DNA of 49,188 nucleotides, taken from positions 1-49,188 of the forward strand of contig JABSSL010000035.1 in assembly GCA_013214355.1 (NCBI GenBank). The letters are read 5' to 3'. The position numbers and the translations under genes are program-made. The DNA is from Saprospiraceae bacterium (GTDB lineage Bacteria > Bacteroidota > Bacteroidia > Chitinophagales > Saprospiraceae). Of this stretch, positions 16,148 to 24,238 are shown piece by piece. The notes under the pieces were generated by a model. The model ran no database searches and was not told the DNA's origin. It saw only the letters and a list, made by a program, of their open reading frames with translations. Each line of letters begins with the position of its first letter. The stretch's first letter is position 1.

Positions 16148-18244
16148 ATGAATAATTTAAGCTTTCAATACCCGACTTGGTATTTAATCTTTTGTCTACT
16201 TGCAGGCTTGGCCTATGCCCTCATCCTCTACTACCGAGATTCCACCTTTAGAGAATTATCTTCTCGTTTGAATATCTTGTTAGGCATCTTGCGGTTTTTG
16301 ACGGTAAGTATACTGGCAGCGCTCCTGCTTTCTCCCTTGTTGAAATCCGCAGAAATTGACACCCAGAAGCCCTTGGTTATTCTTGCCCAGGATGAATCTG
16401 AGTCGGTCTTAAGTGGTTTTTCTGATGCAGATAGAACTTCTTACCAATCACAATTTCAGGGTCTCTCAGCAACCCTTAGTGATAAATTTGAAGTGAAACA
16501 GTATGCCTTTGGAAGTAGCGTGAGAGAGGACATTCCCTTTTCCTTTGAAGATAAGATTACCAATATATCCGATTTTCTCGGTGATATCTACGATCTCTAC
16601 ACCAATCAAAATTTGGGAGCAATCGTGATGGCCACAGATGGGATCTATAATGAAGGTAGCAACCCCATCTACTCTAGTTCAAAATTAGCCGTTCCTATTT
16701 ATACGGTTGCGCTGGGTGATACGACGCCAAAACGAGATATTGTACTCAAGCGGGTATTCCATAACAAGATAGCCTACCTAGGCGATAAATTCTCGATTCA
16801 AATTGATGTAGCTGGACAAAATGCAGCAGGCTCCAATACTACCCTGAATGTGTACAAAGTTCAAAATGGGAATCTACGCAAGCTGCAGGAAAAGGTATTA
16901 TCCATTGATAAGAATGACTACTTCCACACCGAAGAGCTCATTCTAGATGCTGATCAAGCCGGTGTACAACGATACCGCATCGCGCTTAGCCCCATCCCGG
17001 ATGAAGTGACCAGAGGCAACAATAGTAAAGATATTTTCATCGACGTGCTGGATGCCCGCCAAAAGATCTTGGTATTGGGGAACTCTCCGCATCCTGACCT
17101 CACGGCCTTGAAACAACAAATAACGCTCAATAAGAATTACCAAGTTGAAGTTGCCTATGCAGATAACTTCACCAAGCAATTGGCTGAATATGACCTGCTA
17201 ATTATGCATCAACTTCCTAGCATGAGTAATGATGCTAGAATAATTCTTGATGAGGCAAAGAATAGAAAGATCCCCGTCTTCTTCATTGTCGGTTCTCAAA
17301 CGAATCTAACGGTCTTGAACCGTGCCCAAAGTATGGTAACGATTCGTAGGAGTGCACCCACCGCTAATGAAGTACAGGGTAGACTTGCACCAAACTTCAA
17401 CCTCTTTACCACTTCTGAAGATTTTGCTAGAGAACTTTCGGTCTTTCCGCCACTTACCGCTCCCTTTGGTGACTTCGATGTAGAGGCAGATGGGCAAGTG
17501 TTCTTGTACCAGCGGATCGGCAGAATTGATACCCGCTTTCCGCTGCTAGTCATGGGAGAATCCGATGGGCAAAGGCAAGGGGTATTATGTGCAGAAGGAA
17601 TCTGGAAATGGAGGCTTTTTGACTACCTCCAACATCAGAATCACGAGATATTTAATGAGTTAATAGGCAAATCCGTACAGTATATTTCCGTTAAAGAAGA
17701 TAAGCGCAGGTTTCGGGTCAGTTTAAACAAGAATATTTTCAATGAAAATGAGCAGGTACTTTTTGATGCCGAGCTGTACAATAGTAGTTATGAATTGATC
17801 AATGAGCCGGACGTGAGCATGGTAATCACGGATGGCATCGGTAAAGAATTCAACTTCGTCTTTAATAAAACGGGACGAGCTTATAGCTTAAATGCAGGAT
17901 TCCTCCCCGTAGGAAATTACAATTACAAAGCGAATGTCTTCAGCAATGGAGAGAACTTAAGCTTTTCCGGGCAGTTCAGTGTAGAGCCTATCCAATTGGA
18001 GGTGTACGAAACAGCCGCGGATCATGGGTTGCTACGTCTTTTGAGTGAAAAGTTTGGAGGGCAAATGGTCTATCCGGCCCAATTGTCCAGTGTAAATGAT
18101 CTCTTGGAACAACAAAATATCAAACCGATCATTTATGAGACCAGTAAGACACGATCAGTAATAAATCTAAAGTGGATATTCTTCTTGCTATTGGGACTCC
18201 TAAGTGCAGAGTGGATCTTGCGAAGATATTACGGAGCCTACTAA
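16148..18244 (+). CDS. VWA-like membrane protein
   Basis: A 698-residue protein with two N-terminal membrane helices (about 12-29 and 47-66), a large extracytoplasmic part and a C-terminal helix (about 673-690, WIFFLLLGLLSAEW). Residues 75-200 resemble a von Willebrand A-type fold (PLVILAQDESESV, then GAIVMATDGIYNEGSNP and VPIYTVALGDTTP); the canonical MIDAS DxSxS is altered to DESES. Ig-like segments follow (ADQAGVQRYRIAL) and a GATase1-like stretch (KILVLGNSPHPDL). This architecture is common next to BatA/MoxR-type genes in Bacteroidota, but none is present here. The role is unknown; a structural or signalling part in the envelope is likely. Confidence 0.8.
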   Translation: MNNLSFQYPTWYLIFCLLAGLAYALILYYRDSTFRELSSRLNILLGILRFLTVSILAALLLSPLLKSAEIDTQKPLVILAQDESESVLSGFSDADRTSYQSQFQGLSATLSDKFEVKQYAFGSSVREDIPFSFEDKITNISDFLGDIYDLYTNQNLGAIVMATDGIYNEGSNPIYSSSKLAVPIYTVALGDTTPKRDIVLKRVFHNKIAYLGDKFSIQIDVAGQNAAGSNTTLNVYKVQNGNLRKLQEKVLSIDKNDYFHTEELILDADQAGVQRYRIALSPIPDEVTRGNNSKDIFIDVLDARQKILVLGNSPHPDLTALKQQITLNKNYQVEVAYADNFTKQLAEYDLLIMHQLPSMSNDARIILDEAKNRKIPVFFIVGSQTNLTVLNRAQSMVTIRRSAPTANEVQGRLAPNFNLFTTSEDFARELSVFPPLTAPFGDFDVEADGQVFLYQRIGRIDTRFPLLVMGESDGQRQGVLCAEGIWKWRLFDYLQHQNHEIFNELIGKSVQYISVKEDKRRFRVSLNKNIFNENEQVLFDAELYNSSYELINEPDVSMVITDGIGKEFNFVFNKTGRAYSLNAGFLPVGNYNYKANVFSNGENLSFSGQFSVEPIQLEVYETAADHGLLRLLSEKFGGQMVYPAQLSSVNDLLEQQNIKPIIYETSKTRSVINLKWIFFLLLGLLSAEWILRRYYGAY

Positions 18245-18278
18245 AGCCGTCACTTAGGAGGTAAAGTGACAAAAAAAG

Positions 18279-18311
18279 AGAGCGAAATTTGTTGGTTGCA
18301 AATTTCGCTCT
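18279..18311. terminator. Bidirectional terminator between convergent genes
   Basis: AGAGCGAAATTTG (18279-18291) pairs perfectly with CAAATTTCGCTCT (18299-18311), 7-nt loop, with A7 on the left and T5 on the right. It serves the plus-strand VWA-like gene and the minus-strand PUR-domain gene, whose stop is 9 nt away. Confidence 0.93.
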
Positions 18312-18319
18312 TTTTGGTT

Positions 18320-18721
18320 CTACCAAGACATGTCGTCTTCTGACTCTACTTCACCATTATCGGTTGTTGTTGAATCCTCGTTGCTTCCACCACCTTCTTC
18401 TTCTAAGGCTTTTTGGCGTTCAAACTCTTCATGTCGACGAGTGTATTCGTCATAATCGTAGTCAGGCATCAACTCCGTCTTCACATAGTCTACTACCTCT
18501 TCCAAACTAGCAACAAAGCGGTTAAAGTCCTCTTTGTACAAGAAAATCTTATGACGTTCATAACCATCCCCATTAAACTTTCGGGTACTTTCTGTCAAGG
18601 TTAAATAGTAGTCATCCCCCTTCGTTTTGCGCACATCAAAGAAGTATGTTCTTCTTTTTCCCGCACGTACTTTCTTGGAATAGACGCTCTCAAATCTCCT
18701 TTGATTTCTCTCGTTGTCCAC
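18320..18721 (-). CDS. PUR family DNA/RNA-binding protein (DUF3276)
   Basis: A 133-residue cytosolic protein. Residues 8-85 (FESVYSKKVRAGKRRTYFFD, then YYLTLTESTR and HKIFLYKEDFNRFVASLEEV) form the single PUR repeat typical of the Bacteroidota DUF3276 family, related to the eukaryotic Pur-alpha nucleic-acid-binding fold. The C-terminal 45 residues are acidic, Ser/Thr-rich and probably disordered. The length is normal for the family. It is monocistronic with its own promoter box (18769-18797) and shares a terminator with the convergent VWA-like gene. Binding to single-stranded nucleic acid is known for related proteins; the targets are not. Confidence 0.93.
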   Translation of the reverse strand: MDNERNQRRFESVYSKKVRAGKRRTYFFDVRKTKGDDYYLTLTESTRKFNGDGYERHKIFLYKEDFNRFVASLEEVVDYVKTELMPDYDYDEYTRRHEEFERQKALEEEGGGSNEDSTTTDNGEVESEDDMSW

Positions 18722-18768
18722 GTCGATTAGGTTTAAAAATTTATGGAAAATGAAAAAACAATCCTATA

Positions 18769-18797
18769 CAAAAGTAAATATTTGCGCAAAAAATCAA
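18769..18797 (-). promoter_or_regulatory. Promoter of the PUR-domain gene
   Basis: On the minus strand TTG (18795-18797) and TACTTTTG (18769-18776) are 18 nt apart, close to the Bacteroidota TTTG/TAnnTTTG arrangement, about 48 nt upstream of the start. The rest of the 18722-19062 gap is AT-rich and shows no coding frame or further structure. Confidence 0.55.
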
Positions 18798-19062
18798 AAA
18801 AAATAAAAATTTGTCTCCCTTACGTAATATCTACAGGCCTCTTCGGCTTCTATCTTCCACTTAAAAGCCCGATTTAGAGGCAAATAAGAAGAAGTTAGTC
18901 CCAAGGATAATAAAAGTTTTTGGCCCTATCCTAAACTTTGGTACACGATTTGCGAAAAAGGACCTTTTTTCGGCTTAATAAGCAACTAATTGTCAATTTC
19001 AGGCGTTGTTTTAATCGATAAGGATCGAAAACAATCATATTTGAGTGAAAACTTCTGTAGAA

Positions 19063-19329
19063 ATGGCAAATCAAGTGATGTTAAAGAAAAAACCTATGCC
19101 TACAGCGGAGGCCATCATTGAATCTATCCGTTGGACCCTCAAACCTACAGTGAAAAGAATCTACCCTTACAGTCATCTTCAAGATGACTTGCATTTGGAT
19201 CGAATTGATCTTTTGCTACTGATCGCAAACTTGGAGTACCAGTTCAACGTTTACCTCACTCCAGAAGAAGTGGCTTCCATAGAGACAATCCAAGATGCTA
19301 GTTTCTATTTCCAAAAACATGCAGCTTAA
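19063..19329 (+). CDS. Acyl carrier protein-like protein lacking the phosphopantetheine serine
   Basis: An 88-residue protein with the four-helix pattern of acyl carrier proteins. The segment HLQDDLHLDRIDLLLLIANL aligns with the ACP motif in which D-S-L carries the 4'-phosphopantetheine; here it reads Asp46-Arg47-Ile48, so the attachment serine is replaced by arginine. The following helices (EYQFNVYLTPEEVASIETIQ, then DASFYF) match ACP helices II-IV well. It cannot be a conventional acyl carrier; a structural or regulatory role, perhaps with the next gene, is more likely. I chose ATG 19063; a GTG at 19045 would add six residues. The next gene begins 5 nt after its stop, so the two are probably translated together. 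Confidence 0.72.
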   Translation: MANQVMLKKKPMPTAEAIIESIRWTLKPTVKRIYPYSHLQDDLHLDRIDLLLLIANLEYQFNVYLTPEEVASIETIQDASFYFQKHAA

Positions 19330-19334
19330 AGCCG

Positions 19335-19931
19335 TTGTCCAGACAGCAACAATTCGAACGACTAGCCTATCAGCTTGATATGGAGTATAGCCCGAAAGAT
19401 GAATGGGGGCTAAAAACTCTATTGAAAGACTTCAAACTTTTCCGGAGAGGAGGTCGCAAACGCATCAAAAACCTCCTACATCAGCAGAGTGATTTGCATC
19501 AACTAGATACGCGCATTTTTGATTACCAATTCACGATTAGCACCGGAAATTCATCCCGTACTTTTAAACAGACTGTTTTTTTCGTTGAGTCCAAATCCTT
19601 GGGCCTACCACAGTTTTGGATGAAGCCTGAATCCTTCTTCCATAAGGTCGGTGCATTCCTTGGGTTTGAGGATATAGACTTCGAAGAATATCCAAAATTC
19701 TCCGAGAACTATTACCTCAAGGGAGAAGATGAGGAGTACATTCGAAGCACCCTGAACGATGAGTTTTTGAAATTCTTCTCGGTAGAAAAGAAATGGTACC
19801 TAGAAGGCCTAAACTACTATATGATTTTCTATCGTTTCAACGATCTACTCCCACCTCATGAAGTTAAAAATCTCCACGAAAAAGGCCTCCAACTAGCAGA
19901 AATGCTCAAGCAGGAACCTTTCCTTCCTTAG
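19335..19931 (+). CDS. Conserved protein of unknown function, partner of the ACP-like gene
   Basis: A 198-residue soluble protein with TTG as the likely start; the TTG start keeps the N-terminal QQFERLAYQLDMEYSPKDEW block. Features seen: a basic LLKDFKLFRRGGRKRIKNLL stretch (residues 29-48), a central beta-rich part (IFDYQFTISTGNSSRTFKQT, then VFFVESKSLGLPQFWMKPE) and a helical C-terminus. There is no signal peptide or membrane segment. I recognise the pattern from uncharacterised Bacteroidota proteins but no named family. The 5-nt spacing from the ACP-like gene suggests that the two form a unit. Confidence 0.7.
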   Translation: MSRQQQFERLAYQLDMEYSPKDEWGLKTLLKDFKLFRRGGRKRIKNLLHQQSDLHQLDTRIFDYQFTISTGNSSRTFKQTVFFVESKSLGLPQFWMKPESFFHKVGAFLGFEDIDFEEYPKFSENYYLKGEDEEYIRSTLNDEFLKFFSVEKKWYLEGLNYYMIFYRFNDLLPPHEVKNLHEKGLQLAEMLKQEPFLP

Positions 19932-19973
19932 TCCTGTTGACTTAGTCAATTGAAGCATATCACAATCGCCACC

Positions 19974-20522
19974 ATGTTTCCATCACAGTTTCCCCGTATC
20001 GATACCGAGCGTCTAGCACTTCGGAAGATAGAGCCGACAGATCAAGATTTCATCTATCAAGGACTATCAAACCCCCAGGTCATTCAGTATTATGGAGTCT
20101 CTTTTGACACGTATGAAGCTACGGAAGAGCAAATGGAATGGTACGAACAACTATGGCAAGACCAAACCGGTCTTTGGTGGGCTATACAGAATCGATGGGA
20201 TGAGCGTTTCATGGGGGCTTGTGGATTCAATGAGTACCAAGCAGAACACCACAAAATTGAATTGGGCTATTGGCTGCTACCAGCCTACTGGGGACAAGGT
20301 TTTGTCCGGGAAACCCTCGAAGCGGTAATTCCTTACATCTTTAAACAGTTGAAAGTGGAACGCATAGAGGCCTTTGTGGAAGTCGGTAATGATGCTTCGG
20401 ACAAAGTCTTATGCAAGCAAGGGTTTCAGTATGAAGGTACAATGCGCAATTGCGAGCTTAAAAATGAGCAATTCATTAGCCTAAAAGTATTTGGCTTGCT
20501 GCAATCGCAGTATCCTATCTAA
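19974..20522 (+). CDS. GNAT family N-acetyltransferase (RimJ/RimL type)
   Basis: A 182-residue acetyl-CoA-dependent acetyltransferase of the RimJ/RimL group. The N-terminus IDTERLALRKIEPTDQDFIY is the family opening; the acetyl-CoA loop lies in ELGYWLLPAYWGQGFVRETL (the GQG form of the Q/RxxGxG/A motif), and the typical C-terminus KVLCKQGFQYEGTMRNCEL follows. Relatives acetylate ribosomal protein N-termini or small amines; the substrate is not evident. ATG 19974 fits the family start; TTG 19950 would extend it by eight residues. It ends 11 nt from the convergent MobA-like gene. Confidence 0.9.
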   Translation: MFPSQFPRIDTERLALRKIEPTDQDFIYQGLSNPQVIQYYGVSFDTYEATEEQMEWYEQLWQDQTGLWWAIQNRWDERFMGACGFNEYQAEHHKIELGYWLLPAYWGQGFVRETLEAVIPYIFKQLKVERIEAFVEVGNDASDKVLCKQGFQYEGTMRNCELKNEQFISLKVFGLLQSQYPI

Positions 20523-20532
20523 AGCAGCTCTC

Positions 20533-21708
20533 CTACTTTACCCCCAAAACGGCTTGTACTGCCTGTAACTCTTCGGGTGTATTGACATTACTAAGTGCGG
20601 CAGGATTCGGAATTTCCAACAGCTCAATATCCTTATTGATCAACACTTTTCTGGGACAGGAGTAGCCTTGTGCCAAGAAAGACAGAAGGACTGGATAAGC
20701 TTTGGGTTCCCAGATGGTCACCAAAGGATCCGGGAAGGCGGTAGCCGGATTGAGAAAAGCGGTAGCTAACTTAGAAGGATTTCGATGGGTCACTAAATAT
20801 TCCAAGGTCGATTGATCCAAGAGGGGCAAGTCACAAGCGACGACTAGCCAAGCCGCATTCGGATCTTCTCGAAAAGCAGAGAGGATGGCTCCAAAAGGCC
20901 CTAGCCCTAGGAAGCTATCTGGCAATAAGGAAAGGCTTGTTTGAGCGGGTTCTACCTGACCAGGACGACAAGATAATGCCACCTCGCTACAGAGGTTACC
21001 TAGCAAGTCCGTCACATGCTCACGTTGCGGTTTACCGTGATAACTCAATAATCCTTTGTCCCTTCCCATCCGTTGACTTTTGCCTCCTGCGAGCACGAGG
21101 CCCTTCACGGGGGCTATAGCGGATGTCAAATCAGCATGCAAAATAGCCGCAATCCCTGGCACATCTCCTAGATCCAAGACCGGCTTGGTCTCCCAATTTT
21201 CGACGGCCTCCTGCAGATAGGTAGGAACTGCCGAAACTCCTTCAGCGAGTAGAAACAGACAAACGGAAGTAAGTTGATCCAATTGCTTTCGCATGGCGCC
21301 CTCGTTTGAAGAATTTACGACAACTATCTGCTGCTGGGCTAAGAAATGATTTCCATTCACAATTACCCCATCCACGCCCCGGAATTGTTCTCGATATTGA
21401 AAAGCATCCATTTTCTCTCGTTTATCAGAGCGATAAAAATGAGCCTTATCAATGAATTCTATCTGGGCGCCGGCATCCAAGGCATTCTCTGATCTGGCCT
21501 TGGGCCCCTTCTGCTTATCGCCACTGGCGGGATCCGCATCTACATAGGCCATGCTAAAGCTCTTAGAGAGGGCTTTTATCAATTGATATGATAATTGCTG
21601 TATCTCCCGGGAGGACGCACCGATGATCGCCCATTCGCTTCGGCCAAACTGGCCCATAGCGGTCCGAGTAAGTTTTGCATGTTTCTGGTGCTTCTTCTTT
21701 TTACTCAT
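20533..21708 (-). CDS. MobA-like nucleotidyltransferase with an N-terminal MobB-like domain
   Basis: A 391-residue two-part protein from ATG 21708 (a TTG start at 21738 would add ten residues). The C-terminal part opens with VKGLVLAGGKSQRMGRDKGL, the GTP-binding signature of MobA, the molybdenum cofactor guanylyltransferase, and continues with LVVACDLPLL, the metal-binding Asp motif. The N-terminal 200 residues resemble MobB in order and length (WAIIGASSREIQQLS, AYVDADPAS, GVDGVIVNGNHF) but the P-loop GxxxxGK(S/T) is gone. No other molybdenum cofactor gene is in the window. It may serve MobA function alone or a different nucleotide-sugar reaction. Confidence 0.8.
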   Translation of the reverse strand: MSKKKKHQKHAKLTRTAMGQFGRSEWAIIGASSREIQQLSYQLIKALSKSFSMAYVDADPASGDKQKGPKARSENALDAGAQIEFIDKAHFYRSDKREKMDAFQYREQFRGVDGVIVNGNHFLAQQQIVVVNSSNEGAMRKQLDQLTSVCLFLLAEGVSAVPTYLQEAVENWETKPVLDLGDVPGIAAILHADLTSAIAPVKGLVLAGGKSQRMGRDKGLLSYHGKPQREHVTDLLGNLCSEVALSCRPGQVEPAQTSLSLLPDSFLGLGPFGAILSAFREDPNAAWLVVACDLPLLDQSTLEYLVTHRNPSKLATAFLNPATAFPDPLVTIWEPKAYPVLLSFLAQGYSCPRKVLINKDIELLEIPNPAALSNVNTPEELQAVQAVLGVK

Positions 21709-21930
21709 CGCAACATTTCTTTTAGATGTGGGGACCAATCATCCAGATCTCTCGAGTCAACCCGCTCATTCTCATCTTTTCCGGATCACCGTATACACAA
21801 TGATAAAACCATTTTTTCAATTGAAAGATCAGCTTAGCAGCATAAATTTCTCCAGGCTGGCAGCTGTTTTTTTCTATATCTAAACTTTTATCCAGACAGA
21901 ATATTTAATAGAAAAGAGTAGATTCGTTTT

Positions 21931-22356
21931 ATGGACGCAGAAAGCAAATTGAAGCAATTATATCGAAGCATTATCCTCGGATACAATAAGAACCCATATC
22001 ACTATGAGGAAATGGAATCTCCTGATCATGAGATTGAGGCCTATAATCCGCTATGTGGAGATAAATATAAACTGTTTTTACAGATAGAGGACGGGCGCAT
22101 CAAAAAGGCATCCTTCAGTGGTTTTGGATGTGCTATTTCCAAAGCTTCGACCTCCATTCTAGTCAAGCGTTTGGAAGGAATGAAATTGGATGAAATTGCG
22201 CCTATGAAGGAGGAGTTCCTAAATATTGCGTTTGAAGGCGCCCCAACAGAAGATGAAGAATTTGAAGCTTTTGCAGCAGCTAAGGCCTTTCCTGGGCGAT
22301 CCACTTGTGTAAGTTTAAGCTGGGACAGTCTGCAGGAGTGGCTCGACCAGCAGTAA
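21931..22356 (+). CDS. sufU: SufU-type iron-sulfur cluster assembly scaffold/sulfur acceptor
   Basis: A 141-residue NifU-N/IscU-fold protein of the SufU branch. The three zinc/sulfur cysteines are present: Cys42 (NPLCGD, with Asp44), Cys67 (GFGCAISKASTS) and Cys126 (FPGRSTCVSLSW), with the SufU-specific insertion between the second and third. SufU accepts persulfide from SufS in the SUF pathway. It stands alone here, away from the cysteine desulfurase (28 kb) and IscA-type gene (27 kb), and no sufBCD is present in the window. Confidence 0.93.
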   Translation: MDAESKLKQLYRSIILGYNKNPYHYEEMESPDHEIEAYNPLCGDKYKLFLQIEDGRIKKASFSGFGCAISKASTSILVKRLEGMKLDEIAPMKEEFLNIAFEGAPTEDEEFEAFAAAKAFPGRSTCVSLSWDSLQEWLDQQ

Positions 22357-22409
22357 AATAGCATTAACCAACCAATGTAAATAGATCATACTCACTAAGA
22401 CCTCTTGGA

Positions 22410-22928
22410 ATGAAACAGCTGATACTATTGATCGGACTCGTGATTTTCTTACTGGGCTGTGCAGACAATCAAACTACCCCTGAGGTAAAATCCTTGCTAG
22501 TTGAACAATTGAAAAACTCGCATTCGCAGCAAAACTGGTTTGTTCCCACAAAAATTGCCATCGATGGACTGACAGCTGAGCAATCCAATTGGAAAGACAG
22601 CACAGATAACCATTCCATCGGAGAGCTAGTTTCACACCTAGTGTTCTGGAGTGAAATGAACCTAAGGGCGTTTAAAGGTGAAGATTTGGGCGATTTAGAG
22701 GTTGACAACAAAGAGACCTTCAAGACTTATACCCACCAAGAATGGCAAGATCTGGTACATCGTTTGGACAGTATTCAATCCGAATGGCTGGTAGTTACGG
22801 AAAAAGCTACGGATCAACAATTGACTGAATGGAGCTCAGAAATTGCGAATATGGCAGCGCACAGTGCTTATCATGCCGGACAAATTATCTACATACGCAA
22901 GCGTAATGGTTGGTGGAAGAAAAAATAA
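22410..22928 (+). CDS. DinB-family lipoprotein
   Basis: A 172-residue protein with a lipobox (FLLGC, Cys17) followed by a DinB/YfiT-like four-helix bundle. Candidate metal ligands are seen in SIGELVSHLVFW and in HSAYHAGQIIYIRK near the C-terminus. DinB proteins are normally cytosolic putative thiol-dependent metalloenzymes, so the exported lipidated form is notable. It lies 53 nt after sufU and 16 nt before the next membrane-protein gene, probably in one transcript. Confidence 0.82.
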   Translation: MKQLILLIGLVIFLLGCADNQTTPEVKSLLVEQLKNSHSQQNWFVPTKIAIDGLTAEQSNWKDSTDNHSIGELVSHLVFWSEMNLRAFKGEDLGDLEVDNKETFKTYTHQEWQDLVHRLDSIQSEWLVVTEKATDQQLTEWSSEIANMAAHSAYHAGQIIYIRKRNGWWKKK

Positions 22929-22944
22929 TATGAACTGATCTAAG

Positions 22945-23367
22945 ATGTTTGAATTTATTCTGGTTTTGAATGCTGTTTGGTTTGCCCTTGGCTTTCATTT
23001 GTTTGCCTTGCGCGGGAAGATATTTGGCAAAATTTTGGTGCCGAAAGCGCATCGCGATACGCCAGTCTTTGATATGTTGGTTGAGACCGGAAAGTTTCTG
23101 GGTGGATTCAATTTTGCATTCTGTGTCTTAAATGTGCTTCTTCTGATTTATCCCAACGTTTTCCCAGACGGGGCACAAAGATCCATACTATTATTTGTTT
23201 TCGCCCTAGCGCACGGATCGCAATTTATTTCCAATGTGCCGATTGCATTAGCTAATCGAAAAGGCAAAGGAGTATGGCACGTAAAAGGGCTGATGTTATT
23301 TATTTTCGTCACAGATTTTATCCTGATGGTCGCTAACCTGGCCTTAGCGGGAACCTATTTTTGGTGA
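22945..23367 (+). CDS. Four-helix membrane protein of unknown function
   Basis: A 140-residue integral membrane protein with about four hydrophobic segments (4-22, 50-70, 78-97 and 113-135). Short polar loops include FALRGKIFGKILVPKAHRDT. I recognise a Bacteroidota small membrane protein pattern but no named family. It follows the DinB lipoprotein gene by 16 nt. Confidence 0.75.
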   Translation: MFEFILVLNAVWFALGFHLFALRGKIFGKILVPKAHRDTPVFDMLVETGKFLGGFNFAFCVLNVLLLIYPNVFPDGAQRSILLFVFALAHGSQFISNVPIALANRKGKGVWHVKGLMLFIFVTDFILMVANLALAGTYFW

Positions 23368-23450
23368 TATGCAGCATACTTTTGAACGACAAAATGGGTA
23401 AAGTTTAGATCGCAGAATATCTTTAGATTTTACCAGCAAGAAATCTACAA

Positions 23451-24212
23451 ATGAAGATTGCCTCGGCTCAAGTAACAGCAGAAATCGGAGATATAGAAGG
23501 AAACTTCAACAGGCACTTGGCCATGATTGATCTAGCCTTAGCGCAAGAGGTAGACCTAATTGTATTTCCGGAGATGTCCCTTACTGCTTATTGTCGAAAA
23601 GAGGGAAAACAGCTGGTCATTGGCCCCGATCATCCGAAGATTATTCAACTCAAAGAGATTGCTGATGCCCATAAGGTAGTGATAGTCGTCGGCGCTCCTA
23701 TCGAAATCAATCAGCAGCTATTTATCGGATCCTACATTCTAATCCCCAATCGGGAAACAGAAATATATACCAAGCAATTTCTGCACGAAGGAGAAGATGA
23801 ATTCTATACGAGCTCATTTGCTTACAATCCAAAAATCAGACTCAAGGGTGAACTCATCCAATTTGCCATCTGCGCAGATATTGCCGAGGTCAAGCATGTT
23901 ATAAACGCGAAAGAAAATCAATGTACATTATATATTCCTAGTATTTTTTATTCCCAAAACGGAATTGAAGAGGGCCACAAGATTTTGTCGAAGTATGCTA
24001 AAATGACTTCTTTACCTATTCTTATGTCAAACTATGCTGGTGATTTATGGGGAGTTAAAGCGGGCGGGAAAAGCGCATTCTGGGATAAGAATGGTAATAA
24101 GATAGCACAATTAGATGCCGACACTGCAGGGCTATTATTGCTGGAAAGAAATAGCGGCATTTGGACGTCGCAGAAGATTCACCTGACGACAACCACCCGT
24201 GGTGGGGCCTAG
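23451..24212 (+). CDS. Carbon-nitrogen hydrolase (nitrilase superfamily)
   Basis: A 253-residue cytosolic amidase-like enzyme. The catalytic triad is visible as Glu41 (FPEMSLTAY), Lys108 (YTKQFLHEGED) and Cys141 (FAICADI), with the second Glu of the family in HEGEDEF. Length is normal. Members hydrolyse nitriles, omega-amides or carbamoyl groups; the sequence does not identify which. It is a single gene with its 3' end 26 nt from the convergent permease fusion. Confidence 0.9.
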   Translation: MKIASAQVTAEIGDIEGNFNRHLAMIDLALAQEVDLIVFPEMSLTAYCRKEGKQLVIGPDHPKIIQLKEIADAHKVVIVVGAPIEINQQLFIGSYILIPNRETEIYTKQFLHEGEDEFYTSSFAYNPKIRLKGELIQFAICADIAEVKHVINAKENQCTLYIPSIFYSQNGIEEGHKILSKYAKMTSLPILMSNYAGDLWGVKAGGKSAFWDKNGNKIAQLDADTAGLLLLERNSGIWTSQKIHLTTTTRGGA

Positions 24213-24238
24213 CACTCGCAAGGCTGCTCTTTTAGCCA

